64,000 nucleotides of DNA from Actinocrinis sp035653575 (lineage in GTDB: Bacteria > Actinomycetota > Actinomycetes > Streptomycetales > Catenulisporaceae). The stretch is taken from the NCBI RefSeq assembly GCF_035653575.1, contig NZ_DASRBQ010000111.1, forward strand, positions 65,684-129,683. Reading direction: 5' to 3'. The notes below the pieces were generated by a model. It did not search any database and was not told the DNA's origin. It saw only the letters and a list, made by a program, of their open reading frames with translations. Made by a program: the position numbers and the translations under genes. Shown here in pieces: positions 24,964-33,159 of this stretch. How positions within the stretch are numbered: the stretch's first letter is position 1; the number at the start of each line of letters is the position of its first letter.

Positions 24964-26610
24964 ACCGGCGGCCCGGCCGGCTTTGGAGCCGTGTCGGCGC
25001 TGGTAGCCCCAGAGGCCGCGGTGCGCGACGTTGTACTCCATCGGCGTCGGCTTCCGCACCCGGTGATTGCGGTCCCAGACCACCAGCGAGCGGCGCACGG
25101 TCCACAGCACCCAGTGCCGTGGCTTCAAGTCGCTGGGCGTCGGCGGGTTGACCGGCCCGTCGTCGTGCGAGGTGACCTTGTAGCGCTCGCCGGCGTCGAG
25201 CTGCGCGAGCGGGGCGCGATAGCTGCCGTCCGGCAGCTGCTCCACCACGCCGACATCCTGGCCGAACAACACGTCGCGCCAGTCGGAGCGCTGCAGTTCC
25301 AGGCAGACTCGCCGGGTGATGAAGAACACGAGGATCGGCAGCCCCCACACCGCGATCCGCAGCGCCCATACCAGATGAATGATGGAGAGCCGGAAGATCA
25401 TCGTGTGGATGTCGTCGGCGCCGGCGAAGGTGAGCACCACGTAGAAGGTGATGCCCGCGGCACCGATCGCGGTGCGGGTCGGCTGGTCGCGCGGCCGGTC
25501 GAGCAGGTGCTGCTCCTTGCGGTTTCCGGTCACCCACTGCTCAAGGAACGGATATAGGTAGAGCAGGAGGAACAACACCAGTGGCATGAAAGCCGCCGGG
25601 AGGAACACGTTCCAGACGATGGTGTGCCCGAGGAAGTTGGTCGTCCAGTTGGGCATCAGCCGCAGCGAGCCCTCCAAGAAGCCGAGGTACCAGTCCGGCT
25701 GCGATCCGTACGTGGCCTGCGATGGATCGTAGGGCCCGTACAGCCAGATCGGGTTGATCTGCACGAACGCGGCGAAGAAGGAGAGCAGGCCGAAGGTCAT
25801 GGCGAACAGTCCTGCGCTCTTCGCGGCGTAGGTCGGGATCATCGGGCGGCCGACCACGTTCATGTTCCGGTGGCCGGGGGCCGGGTACTGCGTGTGCTTC
25901 TGGTAGAAGATCAGCAGCAGATGGACGCTGATCAGCCCGATGAGCAGGCCGGGGATCAGCAGGATGTGCGCGGTGAACAGCCGGGTGATGAAGATGGTGC
26001 CGGGGAACTGGCCGCCGAAGATGAAGAAGGACAGGTAGGTCCCGACGATCGGGATCGAGAGCACGATGCCCTCGAAGGTGCGCAGCCCGGTGCCGGAGAG
26101 CAGGTCGTCGGGCAGCGAGTAGCCCGCGAAGCCCTCGGCGATCGCGAGGATGAAGAGGGTGACCCCGATGAGCCAGTTGATCTCGCGCGGCTTGCGGAAC
26201 GCCCCGGTGAAGAAGATCCGCAGCATGTGGATGCAGATCGAGGCGACGAAGAGCAGCGCGGCCCAGTGATGGATCTGCCGGATCAGCAGGCCGCCGCGGA
26301 TGTCGAAGCTGATGTTGAGGGTCGACTCGTACGCCTCGGACATCCGCAGGCCGTCCAGCGCGGCATACGAGCCGTGATATACGGTCTCGCTCTCGCTGGG
26401 CCGGAAGAACATGGTCAGCCAGATGCCGGTGATGACCAGGATGACGAAGCTGTACAGGGCCATCTCGCCGAGCAGGAAGGACCAGTGGTCCGGAAACGCC
26501 TTGCGGATCAGCGACTTGGCCTTGGCGATGCCGAGCCGCTGGTCGGCGGCGTCGGCCAGGCGGGCGGCGGTGGACCGCGGCGGGGATTCGGCCTTGACGC
26601 GTTTCGCCAT
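24925..26610 (-). CDS. qcrB: Cytochrome bc complex cytochrome b subunit (accessory QcrB)
   Basis: A 561-residue quinol-oxidising cytochrome b of the long actinobacterial type. It starts at ATG 26610 (MAKRVKAESPPRSTAA); the frame open to 27450 is a shadow of ctaD. Haem-ligand histidines lie in RQIHHWAALLFVASICIHML and FTAHILLIPGLLIGLISVHL. The Qo-site motif PDWY is present (GSQPDWYLGFLEG). About 150 residues extend past the last membrane helix. It is third in ctaC-ctaD-qcrB, without qcrA (Rieske) or qcrC (cytochrome cc) beside it, so this is an accessory copy. As I recall, other streptomycete genomes also carry such extra qcrB genes. Confidence 0.93.
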   Translation of the reverse strand: MAKRVKAESPPRSTAARLADAADQRLGIAKAKSLIRKAFPDHWSFLLGEMALYSFVILVITGIWLTMFFRPSESETVYHGSYAALDGLRMSEAYESTLNISFDIRGGLLIRQIHHWAALLFVASICIHMLRIFFTGAFRKPREINWLIGVTLFILAIAEGFAGYSLPDDLLSGTGLRTFEGIVLSIPIVGTYLSFFIFGGQFPGTIFITRLFTAHILLIPGLLIGLISVHLLLIFYQKHTQYPAPGHRNMNVVGRPMIPTYAAKSAGLFAMTFGLLSFFAAFVQINPIWLYGPYDPSQATYGSQPDWYLGFLEGSLRLMPNWTTNFLGHTIVWNVFLPAAFMPLVLFLLLYLYPFLEQWVTGNRKEQHLLDRPRDQPTRTAIGAAGITFYVVLTFAGADDIHTMIFRLSIIHLVWALRIAVWGLPILVFFITRRVCLELQRSDWRDVLFGQDVGVVEQLPDGSYRAPLAQLDAGERYKVTSHDDGPVNPPTPSDLKPRHWVLWTVRRSLVVWDRNHRVRKPTPMEYNVAHRGLWGYQRRHGSKAGRAAGSADDERREELQK

Positions 26611-26624
26611 GTCGCGCGCCCCTC

Positions 26625-28340
26625 TCAGGCTTCCGCTTCCGAGCCGACCGAACCGGTGGCGTGCACTGCGCCGTCGTCCTGCACAGCGCCGTCGTCGTGC
26701 ACAGCGCCGTCGTTGTGCACAGCGCCGTCCCACGCCGCCTGGTGCCGGGCGTCGAACAGCGGGGCGTAGCCGGTCACCGGAGGCACTGGGCCGGCGAAGT
26801 TGTAGCGCGGCGGCGGCGAGCTGGTCGCCCACTCCAGGGTCTGCCCCTGCCAGGGATCGGATCCGGCGCGCTTCTTGGCCCGCAGCGAGAAGATCACGTT
26901 CATCAGGAACAGCCACATCGCGATCGCCAGGATCCCGGCGCCGATGCTGGAGATCAGGTTCGCCGTGGTGAAGCCGTCCGAGGCGCGGTAGGTGGAGACG
27001 CGTCGCGGCATGCCCTCGTAGCCGAGCCAGAACATCGGCAGGAAGGTGGCGTTCGTGCCGACGACGTAGAGCAGCCAGTGCCAGAAGCCGAGCCGCTCGC
27101 CGAGCCTGACGCCGATGGCCTTCGGGAACCAGTAGTAGAACCCTGCGAACAGGCCGGCCACGCTGCCGCCGAAGAGCGTGTAGTGGAAGTGCGCGATGAG
27201 GAAGTAGCTGTCGTGCACCTGATAGTCGATCACCGGCGTGCCGACCATGATCCCGGTCAGGCCGCCGATCAGGAACTGGACCAGGAAGGCGAGGGCGAAC
27301 AGCAGCGGGGTCTTGAACACCAGCCGTCCGCCGATCAGGGTGCCGATGATCGCGAAGTACTCGAGCCCGGCCGGGACGATCAGCAGGAAGGAGGTGAGCG
27401 AGTAGTAGTCGTTGACGATCTGGCCGGTGGTGAACATGTGGTGCCCCCACACGCTCATCGACAGTGCCGCGAACAGCAGCAGCGAGAGCACCACGCCCTC
27501 GTAGCCGAACAGCCGCCGCCGCGAGAAGGTCGCCACCACCTCCGCGACCGCCCCGACGAAGGGGAAGAACATCACGTAGACCACGGGATGGCCGTAGAAC
27601 CAGAACAGGTGTTGGTACCCGATCACCCAGGTGTTGGAGTGAAACACCGAGGGATCGATCCGCCCGACCACGATCTCGCTAAGCGCCAGCAGCAGGTCCG
27701 GGAACGCGGTCAGCACCATGAGGCAGGTGGCCACCATCGACCAGGTGAAGACCGGCATCCGCCGCAGCGTCATGCCCTGACCACGTTTCGCCAGCGCGGT
27801 CCACAGCACCGTGCCGCCCTGCGCCATCATCCCGACCGTGGACATGTAGACCCCGACGATCCACACGTCCATGCCCACGCCCGGGGTGAATTCGCTACTG
27901 GATAAGGGCACGTATGCGGACCAGCCGTCCGACGCGGCGCCGCCCGCGGCGCCGAATCCGGAGAACATCACCACCGCGCCGACGACGTAAAGCCAGTAGC
28001 CGAAGGCGGTCAGCCGCGGGGCCGCGATCGTCGGGGCACCGACCTGCAACGGCACCAGGTACACGCCGAAGCCGAGCGCAAACGGGGTGATCGCCAGGTA
28101 GATCATCCCGGAGCCGTGGATGGTGAACAGCTGGTCGTAGAGCGAGGAGGAGACGATGCTCTGGTCCGGCTGCGCCAGCTGCGAGCGCATGGTCAGTGCG
28201 AGCAGCCCCATGAGGAAGAAGATCACCAGCGCGGTGCCGACGGTCAGCAGGCCGATGCGCTTGTGGTCGGTGCTGCTCAGCCAGCCGGTGAGGCCGCCGT
28301 GCGCGGCGGTGGGCCCGGGACGGGTCTCGACCACACTCAC
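26625..28340 (-). CDS. ctaD: Cytochrome c oxidase subunit I, accessory (CtaD)
   Basis: A 571-residue, 12-helix haem-copper oxidase core subunit. The histidine ligands for haem a, haem a3 and CuB are present: YDQLFTIHGSGMIY, FWFYGHPVVYVMFFP, WGHHMFTTG and HDSYFLIAHFHYTLFGGS. The usual GHPEVY glutamate is Val here, while the cross-linking Tyr is kept. A Tyr two residues before the His (YGHP) recalls A2-type oxidases, where a YS pair replaces that Glu. GTG 28340 overlaps the stop of a 29-codon ORF by four bases. The last 25 residues are four copies of a GAVHxD-like hexapeptide encoded by an 18-base tandem repeat. Confidence 0.93.
   Translation of the reverse strand: MSVVETRPGPTAAHGGLTGWLSSTDHKRIGLLTVGTALVIFFLMGLLALTMRSQLAQPDQSIVSSSLYDQLFTIHGSGMIYLAITPFALGFGVYLVPLQVGAPTIAAPRLTAFGYWLYVVGAVVMFSGFGAAGGAASDGWSAYVPLSSSEFTPGVGMDVWIVGVYMSTVGMMAQGGTVLWTALAKRGQGMTLRRMPVFTWSMVATCLMVLTAFPDLLLALSEIVVGRIDPSVFHSNTWVIGYQHLFWFYGHPVVYVMFFPFVGAVAEVVATFSRRRLFGYEGVVLSLLLFAALSMSVWGHHMFTTGQIVNDYYSLTSFLLIVPAGLEYFAIIGTLIGGRLVFKTPLLFALAFLVQFLIGGLTGIMVGTPVIDYQVHDSYFLIAHFHYTLFGGSVAGLFAGFYYWFPKAIGVRLGERLGFWHWLLYVVGTNATFLPMFWLGYEGMPRRVSTYRASDGFTTANLISSIGAGILAIAMWLFLMNVIFSLRAKKRAGSDPWQGQTLEWATSSPPPRYNFAGPVPPVTGYAPLFDARHQAAWDGAVHNDGAVHDDGAVQDDGAVHATGSVGSEAEA
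26661..26732 (-). repeat. Four 18-base tandem repeats in the 3' end of ctaD
   Basis: Units 26661-26678, 26679-26696, 26697-26714 and 26715-26732 follow (G/C)TGCAC(A/T)GCGCCGTCGTC with few changes. On the coding strand they encode DGAVHNDGAVHDDGAVQDDG, a His/Asp-rich C-terminal tail. Confidence 0.85.
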
Positions 28341-28426
28341 CGGACAGGCCCGTTCGCCGCCCCGGCCGCGCGGCTTCGCATCCGGTCGCTCTTCCTGCGG
28401 TCGCTCTTCATACGGTCGCTTTTCAT
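28337..28426 (-). CDS. 29-codon ORF bridging ctaC and ctaD
   Basis: ATG at 28426 overlaps the ctaC stop as ATGA, and its TGA (28339-28337) overlaps the ctaD GTG start as GTGA. The ORF therefore fills the gap exactly, with classic coupling overlaps at both ends. It encodes MKSDRMKSDRRKSDRM followed by a short Ala/Gly-rich end (RSRAAGAANGPVR): very basic, no membrane segment. Half of it is a 15-base tandem repeat. It may be a real micropeptide of the oxidase operon, or a repeat expansion that keeps ribosomes moving from ctaC into ctaD. No homologue is known to me. Confidence 0.5.
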   Translation of the reverse strand: MKSDRMKSDRRKSDRMRSRAAGAANGPVR

Positions 28427-28427
28427 A
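28383..28427 (-). repeat. Three 15-base tandem repeats between ctaC and ctaD
   Basis: CGGTCGCTCTTCCTG (28383-28397), CGGTCGCTCTTCATA (28398-28412) and CGGTCGCTTTTCATA (28413-28427). The last unit overlaps the ctaC stop codon and the ATG of the 29-codon ORF; on the minus strand each encodes M/R-K-S-D-R. Confidence 0.9.
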
Positions 28428-29061
28428 CGACAGTGCCCTGATGCGCGCTGCTCCACGCCGCGAACTGCTGCGAGGTGACCGCCTTGAGCAGGAACTCCAT
28501 CTGGTAGTGGAACTGGCCGCAGTACACCGCGCAGCGGCCGATCCACTCGCCGGGCTTGGCCACGTGCAGGGAGAAGTCGTTGACGTGGTTCGGGAAGGCC
28601 TCGATCTTGTACTTCAGGTCCGGGATCCAGAACTCGTGCACCACGTCCTTCGAGGTGAGCGCGATGTCGATGTCGCGTCCCGCCGGCACCACGAACACCG
28701 GGCGGCCGCCGATCTGGGTGGGCGGCACCGTGATGTGCTGGTCGGGGTAGCTGAACTGCCAGCTCCACTGCAGGGCCAGGACGTTGACCTTCAGCGGCGC
28801 GCTCGCGGCGGCCACCGGCTGCTGCTCCTGGCCGTTGGCCCCGGCCGTGTCGACGGCGAGGAAGATCGCGAAGCCGAGCAGCACGGCGGCATACCCGAGC
28901 TCCACCTTGTTCGCCTTCGAGCGCTTGGACGGCTCCCGGCCCGGCCGGGCCCTGAACCAGTAGGAGGTGAACGCCACCACCCCGCTGACCACGACGAAGA
29001 CGCCGATGGCGATCCACGACTCCATGCCGAAGACGCGGCCGAACACACCCCGGGTATCCAC
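28423..29061 (-). CDS. ctaC: Cytochrome c oxidase subunit II, accessory (CtaC)
   Basis: A 212-residue subunit with two N-terminal membrane helices (SWIAIGVFVVVSGVVAFTSY and LGYAAVLLGFAIFLAVD) and a periplasmic-side CuA cupredoxin domain. The CuA loop reads CAVYCGQFHYQM; both Cys, the His and the Met are present, but the Glu of CxExCG is Val. The upstream His is in DVVHEFWIPDLKYK. No haem-binding CxxCH is fused, so this is not a caa3-type subunit. GTG 29061 (VDTRGVFGRVFGMESW) is the best start. First gene of the operon, divergent from the CBS gene at 29307. Confidence 0.92.
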   Translation of the reverse strand: MDTRGVFGRVFGMESWIAIGVFVVVSGVVAFTSYWFRARPGREPSKRSKANKVELGYAAVLLGFAIFLAVDTAGANGQEQQPVAAASAPLKVNVLALQWSWQFSYPDQHITVPPTQIGGRPVFVVPAGRDIDIALTSKDVVHEFWIPDLKYKIEAFPNHVNDFSLHVAKPGEWIGRCAVYCGQFHYQMEFLLKAVTSQQFAAWSSAHQGTVV

Positions 29062-29306
29062 ACGCCCTCCAGCTTTTGCGGGTGCCCGGCCTTACCCGCA
29101 GCGGCGGCCAGCAAACTGGGGCCAAGGGGGCATTGCCGACGAGCGGGGCAGGTCAAGGCCGGCCTCACGGCCGAACGGGGCAAATCTGGCGCGGCGGCCG
29201 TGCAGTTCACGGCCGGGCGGGTAGCAGGGGCGGCGAGCAGGCGTCAGACGGCCTGCGGTCCGGCGCCGCCACGCGGCCCGGCGGCGAATCAGCAAGAGGA
29301 GGTCTC

Positions 29307-29726
29307 ATGGCCCAGCAGGTGCGGGAGATCATGACCACCGCGCCCGTCAGCGTCGATCCCGGCACTTCGGTGGCGGAGGTGGCGCGGCGGATGCGCGACG
29401 AGGACATCGGCGCCGTACTGGTCGCCGAGGGCGACAAGGTCCGCGGCCTGGTCACCGACCGCGACCTGGTCGTGCGGGTGCTGTGCGAAGGCGGCGACCC
29501 GGACCGGCACAGCGTCAAGGAGGCGTGCAGCCCCGAACTGGTCAGCGTCTCCCCCGACGACGAGGTGGACCAGGTCGCGCGGATGATGCGCGAGCACTCG
29601 GTGCGGCGGGTGCCGGTGCTGGAGAACGGCCGGGCGGTCGGCATCGTCTCGCTCGGCGACCTGGCCATCGAGCGCGATCCCGAGTCGGCGCTCGGCGACA
29701 TCAGCTCGACCAAGAGCAACCGGTGA
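29307..29726 (+). CDS. CBS-domain pair protein
   Basis: A 139-residue protein of two tandem CBS domains and little else: VREIMTTAPVSVDPGTSVAEV...IGAVLVAEGDKVRGLVTDRDLV and VKEACSPELVSVSPDDEVDQV...VRRVPVLENGRAVGIVSLGDLA. ATG 29307 follows AAGAGGAGG. Such stand-alone CBS pairs bind adenine nucleotides or similar ligands and often report energy or redox status. Its divergent placement next to an oxidase operon fits, but the target is unknown. Confidence 0.92.
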   Translation: MAQQVREIMTTAPVSVDPGTSVAEVARRMRDEDIGAVLVAEGDKVRGLVTDRDLVVRVLCEGGDPDRHSVKEACSPELVSVSPDDEVDQVARMMREHSVRRVPVLENGRAVGIVSLGDLAIERDPESALGDISSTKSNR

Positions 29727-29850
29727 CGGGGTGAGAATCCGACGGTGACCCGGCGCGGGGCCGGCCGCGGCGCGGCGGTGATCGGTCTGGTGCTCCCCGG
29801 CCGGTCGCCGCCGCCTCGGCTACGGCGACCCGCTTAGGCCGAGTCGCGGA

Positions 29851-30663
29851 TCAACTCAGCGCGCCGCGCAGCCGGGCGAATATCGCCGCCAGCAACCGCG
29901 AGACGTGCATCTGGGAGTACCCCAGCCGCGCCCCGATCTCGCGCTGGGTCATTTCCTGGAAGTACCGCATCTTCAGGATCTCCCGGTCGCGGTCGTCGAG
30001 CGCGGCGATCAAGGGTTTGACGGCAGTGCGGTCGATCACCGAGTCGAGCCTCGGGTCCTCGGCCCCGACGAAGTCGCCGAGCGTGGCGTCGGCCGACTCG
30101 CTGCGGGTCGGCCGGTCGAGCGAGGCGATGCTGTACACCCCGGCCGCGACCAGCGCCTCGGCGACAAGCTCCGAGGTAACGCCGAGCCGCTCGGCCAGTT
30201 CCGCGACCTTCGGCGAGCGGCTGCGTTCGCGGGTGAACTGATCCGCCGCGGCGCGCACCGACTGCGTCAGCTCCTGCATGGCGCGCGGAACGTGTACATC
30301 CCAGGTGGCGTCGCGGAAGTATTTCTTGATCTCGCCGAGGATGACCGGGGTCGCGTAGCCCAGGAATCCGGTACCACGCTCCGGATCGAAGTTGTCCACC
30401 GCCTTGACCAGCGCCAGGTACGCCACCTGCACGAAGTCCTCGGCCAGCTCCCCGTGACCTCCGTAGCGCAGCGCGATGTGCCGCGCGTACCGCATGTGAT
30501 CCTCAATCAGCTGGGTGCGCAGCCGTTCCCTTTCCGGATCCTCCGGAGACAGGTCCTTGAGATGCCGGAACAGGACCATCGTTTCGGCGCGCTTCTTCGC
30601 GTACGGCGAGGCCACGCGGGACTCGTCGCTCTCGCAGCTCGGCTGGGAACTGGCCGTGCACAT
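29851..30663 (-). CDS. RNA polymerase sigma factor of the SigB/SigF/SigG type
   Basis: A 270-residue group-3 sigma-70 factor. Region 2 is MRYARHIALRYGGHGELAEDFVQVAYLALVKAVDNFDP with GYATPVILGEIKKYFRD and the WDVHVPRAMQEL signature of the SigB/F/G family. Region 3 follows, then region 4 (LDDRDREILKMRYFQEMTQREIGARLGYSQMHVSRLL). Such factors drive stress or sporulation genes and are usually held by an anti-sigma kinase; none is encoded beside it. The upstream gap of 315 bases separates it from a divergent SDR gene. Confidence 0.93.
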   Translation of the reverse strand: MCTASSQPSCESDESRVASPYAKKRAETMVLFRHLKDLSPEDPERERLRTQLIEDHMRYARHIALRYGGHGELAEDFVQVAYLALVKAVDNFDPERGTGFLGYATPVILGEIKKYFRDATWDVHVPRAMQELTQSVRAAADQFTRERSRSPKVAELAERLGVTSELVAEALVAAGVYSIASLDRPTRSESADATLGDFVGAEDPRLDSVIDRTAVKPLIAALDDRDREILKMRYFQEMTQREIGARLGYSQMHVSRLLAAIFARLRGALS

Positions 30664-30978
30664 GGCGCCACGCTAGTGCCGGCCGGTAATGGACGCATTG
30701 GACCGCAGGCTGGTACATACCACGTAGCCGCGTGCATCCGCGCAGGCCAGCGATCTGCTACGGCGCCTCGTCCGCGCGTGAACAGTGAGTGATTGGTTTG
30801 ATTGGGCCATCACTCGCCGACCAATTGGTCCGCCGGATCTGATACCAAGTCAGCCGCCGCCACCAGCGGCGCGGTCGGCCGCGCGGCGGCACGGTTGGAC
30901 GACCGTGCTACTTCACAGGTTTCAACGCCGCCGACTCCGGCTAGTAATGCGCCACCTCGCTGAGTCGGAGACGCACCT
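30664..30978. promoter_or_regulatory. Sigma factor-SDR divergent control region with palindromes
   Basis: 315 bases with no gene. Two dyads stand out: GAGTGAT-N15-ATCACTC (30787-30815) and the perfect palindrome GACCAATTGGTC (30819-30830), directly adjacent. They look like regulator sites for either flanking gene, but no consensus for a named regulator is matched. Confidence 0.45.
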
Positions 30979-31914
30979 ATGCCCCAGCACGCTAAAACAA
31001 CCGCGTCACGCACACCTGTTCCTGCCGCGGCTGTGGCAGCGGCATCGTCAGCTTCTACCGCCACTGATTCTTCTACGGTCGCAGTCGTGCCCGCGCCGAC
31101 AACGCTCCCGGTTTCGCCGACCCGGAGGAAACCAAGACCGGTGACGCTGTCCGAGCAACCGCACCAGGCAACCCGCGTCGCGCTGTTGACCGGCGCCTCC
31201 TCCGGAATCGGAGAAGCTATCGCACACCGCCTTTCCGAAGAGGAGGACTTGAGACTGCTGCTCAGCGGCCGCGACCGGGTGCGGCTGCGCCGAGCCGCCC
31301 GCGGCACCAACGGCGTCGTTCTGCCGGTCGACCTTGCCGCGCCGGGCGGCAGCGAGCGGCTGGCCAGGCTCGCGCTGCACACCGCCGGCCGGGTGGACCT
31401 GCTGGTGGCCGCGGCGGGCATCGGCTGGTGCGGGCCGTTCGACACGATGCCGATACCGAGCATCGACCAAGTGCTCTCGGTGGACCTGACCGCCGCGATG
31501 CGCCTGGTGCGACAGTTGCTGCCGCAGATGATCGCGCGTCGCCGCGGCAACATCGTGCTGATCGGCTCGATGATCGGGCAAGCGCCGCTCGCCTACGAGG
31601 CGGTCTACGCGGCAGCCAACGCGGGACTGGCCGCTTTCGCCGAGAGCCTGCGCTTCGAGCTGACCGGAAGCGGCGTCAAGGTCACGCAAGTGGCGCTCGG
31701 CCCGGTGGACACCGCCTTCTTCGAGCACCGCGGAATTCCGTACCAGCACACGCGTCCGCGCCCGATCCCCGCGTCACGGGCGGCCAACGCGGTGGTGCGC
31801 GCCATGCTGCGCGGCCGCGACGAGGTCAGCATCCCGCGCTGGGCCGGGCTGCCGCGCCGTCTCCGCGGAGCCTCGCCGGGCATTTACCGCAGGCTGGTGA
31901 CCCGGTTCAGTTAG
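30979..31914 (+). CDS. SDR-family oxidoreductase-like protein with disordered N-terminus
   Basis: Up to 311 residues. The N-terminal 55 residues are Ala/Ser/Thr/Pro-rich and may not be translated: GTG 31141 (VTLSEQPHQATRVALLTGAS) is an alternative start. The Rossmann motif is TGASSGIGEA, and AAAGIGWCG stands for NNAG. The active-site segment is VYAAANAGLAAFAESL, so the Tyr is present but the catalytic Lys is Asn. The last 40 residues are basic and may touch membrane or another protein. The substrate is unknown. It ends 19 bases from the convergent YihY gene. Confidence 0.78.
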   Translation: MPQHAKTTASRTPVPAAAVAAASSASTATDSSTVAVVPAPTTLPVSPTRRKPRPVTLSEQPHQATRVALLTGASSGIGEAIAHRLSEEEDLRLLLSGRDRVRLRRAARGTNGVVLPVDLAAPGGSERLARLALHTAGRVDLLVAAAGIGWCGPFDTMPIPSIDQVLSVDLTAAMRLVRQLLPQMIARRRGNIVLIGSMIGQAPLAYEAVYAAANAGLAAFAESLRFELTGSGVKVTQVALGPVDTAFFEHRGIPYQHTRPRPIPASRAANAVVRAMLRGRDEVSIPRWAGLPRRLRGASPGIYRRLVTRFS

Positions 31915-31933
31915 TCGTTAGTCGGGGCGGGCT

Positions 31934-33043
31934 TCAGCCGGTCCGGCGCTCTGTTTGACCTGCCCGTGGTTGACCTGCGTGTTGGGCCTGCCCGTCGCTC
32001 TTCGCCGAGGCCTCGGCGTCGCCGGGGTCCGCGCACTCGGCGTCGAAGCAGGACTTTGTGTCGGATCGCGCATCCGCGTCCGGGGCGCCGAAGCGGGTCT
32101 CGATGTGGATCTCCGGCAGCCGCTGCTCGGCCTGCGCGTATGCCCGGTACGCGGCCCGGTCCTTGTCGGTCAGCGGCGGCGGGAAGAGGCTGCGCGGCCA
32201 CAGCCGGCGCGTGCGCACGACGTCGATCTCCGCCGCGTAGATGGTCAGCTGCGCCTGGAGATACAGCCACGCGAGCAAGCCGAGCACCAGCCCGAAGATG
32301 CCGTAGAGCGAGGAGGAGTGCCGAAGTTCGTGCGTTACGAAGTACCCGCCGAGGTACTGCAGCGTTTGCCAGATGATCGCCGAGATGATTGCGCCGAGCC
32401 GCAGCTCACGCCAGGTGATCTGCGCGGCCGTGGCCACGCGCAGTCCGAGCCAGAACAGCCCGATGTTCAGGGCGAGGGAGAGCGCGACGATGCCGACCCG
32501 GCTCCACGGCCCGAACTCGTGGCCGCCCCAGGCGCTGATGCCGGACAACGCGGTCGTCACCAGCACGCCGAGACCGATCACGCCGATCAGCGCGAAGCTG
32601 CGCACCCAGGAGACCGGGAAGCCGGGCCTGGCCCTGCGCGGCACCGCCCAGACCTGGTTCATCGCGTTCTGCACCGCGGAGGCCACGCCGCGCGCGCCGA
32701 GGAAGGTGCCGACCAGGCCGATGCTCAGCTCGCCGCTGCCGGTCCCGAGGGAGTGGATGTTGTCGCGCAGCTGCGGGCCGATGACCGGGAACTCGGTGAG
32801 CGCCGAGTTGAGCACGTCCTGCTGCAGCTGCGGATTGCCCGCGAGCACGAAGCCGAGCACGGTCACCAGCACCAGCAGCATCGGGAAGACCGAGACGAAG
32901 GCGTAGTAGGCGATCAGCGCGGCCAGGTTCCCGGCCTGGTCGTCGCCGAACTTGCGCCAGACGGCGATGGGGAACGCCAGCACGGCGTGCCGCTGCTGGA
33001 AGCGGTCCACCGCGGCCAGCAGTCGTGCGATCCAACCACCCAC
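31934..33043 (-). CDS. YihY/BrkB-family membrane protein, second copy
   Basis: About 369 residues. GTG 33043 (VGGWIARLLAAVDRF) is preferred, with GGAGG nine bases upstream; the frame is open far further but not coding-like. Six predicted helices with the family segments NLAALIAYYAFVSVFPMLLVLVTVLG, GARGVASAVQNAMNQVW and YGIFGLVLGLLAWLYLQAQLTIYAAEIDVV. The C-terminal 90 residues are hydrophilic and rich in Asp, Ala and Gln, absent from the copy at 15962. The function is unsettled for the family; a transport or envelope role is usually assumed. Confidence 0.85.
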   Translation of the reverse strand: MGGWIARLLAAVDRFQQRHAVLAFPIAVWRKFGDDQAGNLAALIAYYAFVSVFPMLLVLVTVLGFVLAGNPQLQQDVLNSALTEFPVIGPQLRDNIHSLGTGSGELSIGLVGTFLGARGVASAVQNAMNQVWAVPRRARPGFPVSWVRSFALIGVIGLGVLVTTALSGISAWGGHEFGPWSRVGIVALSLALNIGLFWLGLRVATAAQITWRELRLGAIISAIIWQTLQYLGGYFVTHELRHSSSLYGIFGLVLGLLAWLYLQAQLTIYAAEIDVVRTRRLWPRSLFPPPLTDKDRAAYRAYAQAEQRLPEIHIETRFGAPDADARSDTKSCFDAECADPGDAEASAKSDGQAQHAGQPRAGQTERRTG

Positions 33044-33159
33044 GGGCCTCACCCTCCACGGGCACCTGAACTTCCCGCCCGTATGCCCGTGTCCTGTGAG
33101 GTCATGCTTCGCTACGCTGAACTGAGGATGCTGCGGTTCGGCCGAGGGGGCGGGTCGGG

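Noticed and set aside
24925..27450. 841-codon reading of qcrB
   Set aside because: The first 280 codons are an out-of-frame shadow of ctaD; the true start is ATG 26610 with clear QcrB sequence from there on.
28380..28430. CRISPR-like array from short repeats between ctaC and ctaD
   Set aside because: Units are 15-base, directly abutting, in frame and without spacers; a coding tandem repeat.
29062..29306. Rex-type redox operator in the ctaC-CBS divergent gap
   Set aside because: No TTGTGAA-N-TTCACAA-like sequence could be found.
30785..31144. 119-codon plus-strand frame overlapping the SDR N-terminus
   Set aside because: Overlaps the palindromes of the control region and reads as low-complexity Arg/Pro/Leu; a shadow frame.
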